Source of the DNA: JANXQE01 sp035651635 | GTDB lineage: Bacteria > Verrucomicrobiota > Verrucomicrobiia > Limisphaerales > UBA8199 | Assembly (NCBI GenBank): GCA_035651635.1 | Contig: DASRFK010000240.1 | Location: forward strand, 1 to 64,000 | Direction: 5' to 3' | DNA length: 64,000 nt | Shown: in pieces, positions 60,792-64,000 of the stretch | Position numbering within the stretch: position 1 is the first letter of the stretch | Layout: every line of letters begins with the position of its first letter | Program-made: the position numbers and the translations under genes | The notes under the pieces: generated by a model | The model's input: only the letters and a program-made list of their open reading frames with translations | Databases searched by the model: none | Told to the model about the DNA's origin: nothing

Positions 60792-63098
60792 TTAATTACG
60801 GTCCTGGCCTTGTTCCCGTTGGAATTTGTGCAGGCGGGCATTTTCTTCCGCTTGGACCTCGTTTTCCATGCGCCTGACCTCGGGCAGCTTATCCTTTTCG
60901 GCTCGAGCAGTCAGGGCTGCCACTTCCGGTGTTGGCAGCACGGTCGGGCGGATCAGAACGATAAGCTCGCTCCGGGTTTCGTCTTTTTCAGAACTGCGGA
61001 AGAGATAGCCCAGAAGCGGGATGTCTTTAAGCAGAGGGACACCTGAATTATTCGAGTTTTTGTCGGTCTCGATCAGGCCGCCCAGCATGATGGTGTCACG
61101 ATCGCGGACGGCCACTTTGGCCGTGGCATCCTTGGAGCTGGTAACCGGCACATCGCCGACGCCTTGAATGGTCACATTGCCTTTGAAACTGTCGATTTTC
61201 TGGTGGATATCCATGACCACCAGGCCGTCGGGGTTAATCAAAGGCGTGACTTCGAGCGAGACACCGATTTGTAGTTGTTGGATGGTAGAATAGCCACCGA
61301 ACGCGCCACCGCCGTAATAGCTGCCCTGCGGGTAGGGCCGCGACTCACCAACAAAGAGGGTGGCGGGGACAGCATGAGAAGTTTGAATCCGTGGCCGTTG
61401 CAAAATGCGCGCATGAGCATCGGAAGCCAAAGCCTGCACGGCAACGTCCAGGTCATTATTGCCGAGGCTGGCCAAATAACTGAACCCGCTGGGAAGGTTC
61501 CCCGCGGCGTTAGTGGCCCCATTAAGCAAGCTAAAGCTGCCTGGACTGACAAAGCTATTATTGTTGATCGCGCCCTGACCCAGAAAAGAGTTGCCGATGC
61601 CGTGCGGTTTATTTTCCAGGTAGCTAACCCCCAACGTGCTTGAAGTATTCAGCGAGACTTCAATGATCACCGCTTCAATCAAAACCTGCGCCAGCACGAC
61701 ATCGAGCTTGGCAACGATATCCTTGATGATTTTCATATCATCGCGCGAGGCATAAATCAAAAGCGCGTTGGTGCGCTCGTCGGCAATGATCTTGGTCTGA
61801 CCCAACACTTGGATTTCGCCCGAAACAGACGCGCGATTGATAATGTTCCGCAGACGATCGCTGAAAGAGTTCGCAGCGCCGCCTGGCTGGGTAGCGGCTT
61901 GCGGGGTAGTCGTGCCGCCGTAGGGGGAGGCCCCAAAACCCGTGCTGCCGGGAAACCCGGTGCCCAGGCCGGTGCGACCCAAGCCGGAGCCACTTCGCCC
62001 GTAGCCGGCGCCTCGAGTTCCTCCAGCCCCGCCGGCGGAAGTGCCAACCGTGGTGGCGCCGCCGCCAGTACTCAGGCTGTTGAGCGCGCTGGCAATATCC
62101 GAAGCCAGAGCGTATTTGATCGGGATCACTTCGGAGATGAATTCCGAAGGAACGGAGATATCGATCTTTTTGACCATCTCGAGCATGCGTTTGACGTTTT
62201 CAGAGTAATCGCGCAGCACGAGAATCTGGCTCGCGTCAATGGGCAGGATGCCATTCGCCAGGCCGGGGCTGGCAAAGGGCGTGAGAACCGGAACCAGCTC
62301 GGTCGGCTTGACGTAGGTGGTTTGAACCACGTGGGTCACAAACTGACCCATATCCGGCAATTGTTCCGGCTTTTCTTTATTAAATGGAGCGCCAATCTGG
62401 CCGGCTTGAGCCGTGGGAACGACCTTGACGAACTTGTCACCGACGTTGACCACGGCAATGCCGTTCAACGCCAGCACGGCGTCAAAAGCCTGGATGGCTT
62501 CGCGGCGAGTCAGCGGCGTCTGGGTCTTGAGGGTGATGGTCGGGGCGGGAAGGCTGGTGGGGCGGAGGACCGTGCGGCCCACCAGCTCGGCATAGATCTG
62601 CAGAACCTGGTTTAAGTCCGTGGCCGGGAAATTGATGGTTCCGGCAGGAAGCGTCTCATCGGGGGGCATATTGGTTGAGCTCGCGGCGGGAACCGGGGCG
62701 GCCGTAGCTTCGGTGGCGGTCCTGGGCTGACCTGGAATTGGAGCCGGCGAGCCGGGAGCGGGCAGCCCTACAGCGGGCCGAATGGGTGTGCTGGTTGGGC
62801 CACTGGATGGGGTTAGAACATTGCGCGTGCCGGGCGCAGGAACGGGGACGGGCACCGGAACCGGAACGGCCGCCGGCATCAGCACGTTGATGCTTGCGGC
62901 TGGAGCATTGGTCTGCGCCGTCGACAAAGCCGGCGTCGGTTTGCCATTGATTGCGTTTTGGAGGGCTTGCTGGAGTTGGGCACCGCGATTGGTGTCGCGG
63001 CTGGTGTCGGCGGGCAAAGGGGCGAACGTGCCAGTGTCCGCGGCGCGCGCCCCGATAGTCAGAGAGCTCAGTGCTAGCGTGAGCAGAAATGTTTTCAC
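60792..63098 (-). CDS. gspD: Type II secretion/type IV pilus secretin (GspD/PilQ family)
   Basis: The 768-residue protein has a signal peptide and a Pro/Val/Thr-rich linker (VPVPVPVPAPG). N-domains follow (INFPATDLNQVLQIYAELVG, VPVLTPFASPGLANGILPID, VIPIKYALASDIASALNSLS). A Gly-rich loop comes next, and then the secretin core with VAVRDRDTIMLGGLIE, PLLKDIPLLGYLFRS and ELIVLIRPTVL. It forms the outer-membrane gate. It starts at a GTG overlapping the PilO-like stop (GTGA), so it is coupled to the PilO-like gene. Confidence 0.94.
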   Translation of the reverse strand: MKTFLLTLALSSLTIGARAADTGTFAPLPADTSRDTNRGAQLQQALQNAINGKPTPALSTAQTNAPAASINVLMPAAVPVPVPVPVPAPGTRNVLTPSSGPTSTPIRPAVGLPAPGSPAPIPGQPRTATEATAAPVPAASSTNMPPDETLPAGTINFPATDLNQVLQIYAELVGRTVLRPTSLPAPTITLKTQTPLTRREAIQAFDAVLALNGIAVVNVGDKFVKVVPTAQAGQIGAPFNKEKPEQLPDMGQFVTHVVQTTYVKPTELVPVLTPFASPGLANGILPIDASQILVLRDYSENVKRMLEMVKKIDISVPSEFISEVIPIKYALASDIASALNSLSTGGGATTVGTSAGGAGGTRGAGYGRSGSGLGRTGLGTGFPGSTGFGASPYGGTTTPQAATQPGGAANSFSDRLRNIINRASVSGEIQVLGQTKIIADERTNALLIYASRDDMKIIKDIVAKLDVVLAQVLIEAVIIEVSLNTSSTLGVSYLENKPHGIGNSFLGQGAINNNSFVSPGSFSLLNGATNAAGNLPSGFSYLASLGNNDLDVAVQALASDAHARILQRPRIQTSHAVPATLFVGESRPYPQGSYYGGGAFGGYSTIQQLQIGVSLEVTPLINPDGLVVMDIHQKIDSFKGNVTIQGVGDVPVTSSKDATAKVAVRDRDTIMLGGLIETDKNSNNSGVPLLKDIPLLGYLFRSSEKDETRSELIVLIRPTVLPTPEVAALTARAEKDKLPEVRRMENEVQAEENARLHKFQREQGQDRN

Positions 63099-63760
63099 GA
63101 TTTTTTGGTCGAAGTTGAAGTTTTCTCTGCCGGCGGAGAAGCGGCCTTACCGGCGGGCGATGGTAAAGCGGGCGTGCGTCCGCTTGAGGTGGCAGCCGGA
63201 CGGGGAGCCGCGCTCGTTCGAGCCGTGGTTTTCTTCTGGTAACTCGCGACCAGTTTTACCTGGGCGAGCAATTGCTGGCGCGGAGGGTCGGGACGCAGAC
63301 TCAAATCGCGCACGCGAATCTGGGAATTGCCCGCCCCCAGGTTATAAAGGAAATCGACCAACTGCTGTTCGCCGGCCTGAACGCTGACGCTCTGGCTTTT
63401 TTCGAGAAAAAACTGGTTGGTCTGGGTGTTGATATGCGAGCCCGAAACGATGTGGACGCCGCTCTGGCCGGCCTGCGCGTTCACCGCGTTGGCGAACTGC
63501 AAGGACTGTTCCTCGGGCAGCACGTCGGAGTTTTCCTGCTGATATTTGCGAAGGCCGGCCATGTACAGGTTGGTCTGGGCAATTTCGGTTTCGTAGCGAG
63601 CCAATTTGCGCTTGGCCTCATCCATCCGGTCGTGAGCGGCCGACAGGTCGGAGAAATGCGGGAAAACGAACAGGAAATTCAGCACGATGAAGAACAGGAC
63701 CGCAAAGCCGGCCACCACCCGTTTTTCAAACGGCCGCAGATTATTCCAATAAGCGCTCAT
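63095..63760 (-). CDS. PilO/GspM-like inner-membrane assembly protein
   Basis: The 221-residue protein has one N-terminal helix (VVAGFAVLFFIVLNFLFVFP, about residues 15-34). A coiled coil (RMDEAKRKLARYETEIAQT), a ferredoxin-like domain (about 85-165) and a basic Ala/Pro/Ser-rich tail follow. This is the PilO/GspM layout; its place between PilN-like and secretin genes supports it. It overlaps both neighbours by 4 bp (ATGA upstream, GTGA downstream). It links the inner-membrane platform to the secretin. Confidence 0.82.
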   Translation of the reverse strand: MSAYWNNLRPFEKRVVAGFAVLFFIVLNFLFVFPHFSDLSAAHDRMDEAKRKLARYETEIAQTNLYMAGLRKYQQENSDVLPEEQSLQFANAVNAQAGQSGVHIVSGSHINTQTNQFFLEKSQSVSVQAGEQQLVDFLYNLGAGNSQIRVRDLSLRPDPPRQQLLAQVKLVASYQKKTTARTSAAPRPAATSSGRTPALPSPAGKAASPPAEKTSTSTKKS

Positions 63761-64000
63761 TGCACCTCCGAGCGTTTCAATTCCAGGCTTAGACTCCAGT
63801 TGGCGGTAGTGCCTTGAACGCGGAACTGGATCCCCTCGCCTTTGTTGGGATCGAACAAAGGCTGGCCACGAACCAGGGTTTTGCGCATCTCGGATTCGAA
63901 GACATACAACTGGTCGGTCGCGTCGGACGGCGCGGTTCCCGTCAGGTTCAGGCGGTGGCCGTCGGTGAAATTCATACTGTCGAGCGTCATGTTCTCGCGG
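63757..64000 (-). CDS. PilN/GspL-like assembly protein (3' part, cut by window edge)
   Basis: The frame stays open to the window edge (about 81 codons visible), so only the C-terminus is present. Segments such as MTLDSMNFTDGHRLNLTGTA and FRVQGTTANWSLSLELKR fit the C-terminal ferredoxin-like domain of PilN/GspL. Its stop overlaps the PilO-like ATG (ATGA). An ATG at 63990 could be mistaken for the start, but coding clearly continues upstream of it. Confidence 0.7.
   Translation of the reverse strand, partial: RENMTLDSMNFTDGHRLNLTGTAPSDATDQLYVFESEMRKTLVRGQPLFDPNKGEGIQFRVQGTTANWSLSLELKRSEVQ

Noticed and set aside
61809..62615. A 268-codon plus-strand frame opposite the secretin gene
   Set aside because: The secretin motifs on the minus strand are unmistakable, so this is a shadow.
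1..64000. tRNA, rRNA, CRISPR array, prophage or complete insertion sequence
   Set aside because: I scanned intergenic stretches on both strands for tRNA-like T-loops, regular short repeats with spacers, and transposase or integrase motifs, and saw none that I could support.

Overview
The window looks like a chromosomal segment of a Verrucomicrobiota bacterium, most likely from the Pedosphaera/Limisphaera side of the phylum. This is inferred from gene content, not from an rRNA. The pointers are LL-diaminopimelate aminotransferase for lysine and cell-wall synthesis, a secreted GH172 (DUF2961) protein, GH42 and GH51 glycosidases, a MetX-MetW fusion, Wzc/Wza-type exopolysaccharide genes and a PilN/PilO/secretin cluster. 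The DNA is moderately GC-rich. I found no rRNA, tRNA, CRISPR array, phage module or intact insertion sequence.

Layout. Positions 1-5.1 kb hold a peptidase-GH172 fusion, OsmC, polyphosphate kinase 2 and a YetF-like membrane protein. Positions 5.2-11.1 kb hold metX-metW and thrC (translationally coupled), then a divergent SIS-domain protein, a ROK kinase and a DUF4256 protein. Positions 11.3-15.3 kb hold an EmrAB-type drug efflux pair with a divergent LysR regulator. Positions 15.3-19 kb hold a secreted YdcF-like protein, a nitrilase-family amidase and a MATE pump. Positions 19-25.5 kb hold a small membrane protein-TauE-Usp operon, a stand-alone CBM48 protein, a Ste24 protease, dapL and a TPR membrane protein. 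Positions 25.7-28.8 kb hold the DAHP synthase-pgsA-pgpA operon and a lipid kinase. Positions 28.9-38.7 kb hold stress and BON proteins, a second ROK protein, an AI-2E family transporter, an aldo/keto reductase, a lactonase, an AsmA-like protein, a response regulator, a Sel1 protein and purH. Positions 38.7-43.4 kb are an exopolysaccharide export operon (beta-barrel, tyrosine autokinase, Wza-like protein, FHA protein). Positions 43.7-51.3 kb hold GH42, a DUF721 protein, an SDR-ABC ATPase pair, a methyltransferase, a lipoprotein and a TPR protein. Positions 51.5-54.6 kb hold a zinc metalloprotease and a glutaredoxin. Positions 54.6-64 kb are one long minus-strand run: PilN- and PilO-like proteins, secretin, beta-helix protein, NfnA/NfnB-like pair and GH51.

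The most notable observation is a family of palindromic miniature elements of 120-122 bp, with four full copies and one remnant. They have terminal inverted repeats starting GAGCGTGTTTTA and are flanked by 3-bp TTA or TAA direct repeats. One copy sits in frame inside the signal-peptide region of the YdcF-like gene, and removing it restores an ordinary signal peptide. Two other copies sit exactly in the stop codons of genes and regenerate a stop. This is reminiscent of the protein-inserting palindromic elements of Rickettsia. I do not recognise the family.

Other points of interest are a GH42 protein whose acid/base Glu is Gly by a single base, a cobalamin-riboswitch-like 3' end in antisense orientation near 16.6 kb, a 99-bp hairpin repeat at 32.3 kb, and an FHA protein lacking the usual phosphothreonine-binding Ser. 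Start codons were often moved inward from the longest possible frame. The reasons are given per gene, and several GTG and TTG starts remain uncertain.
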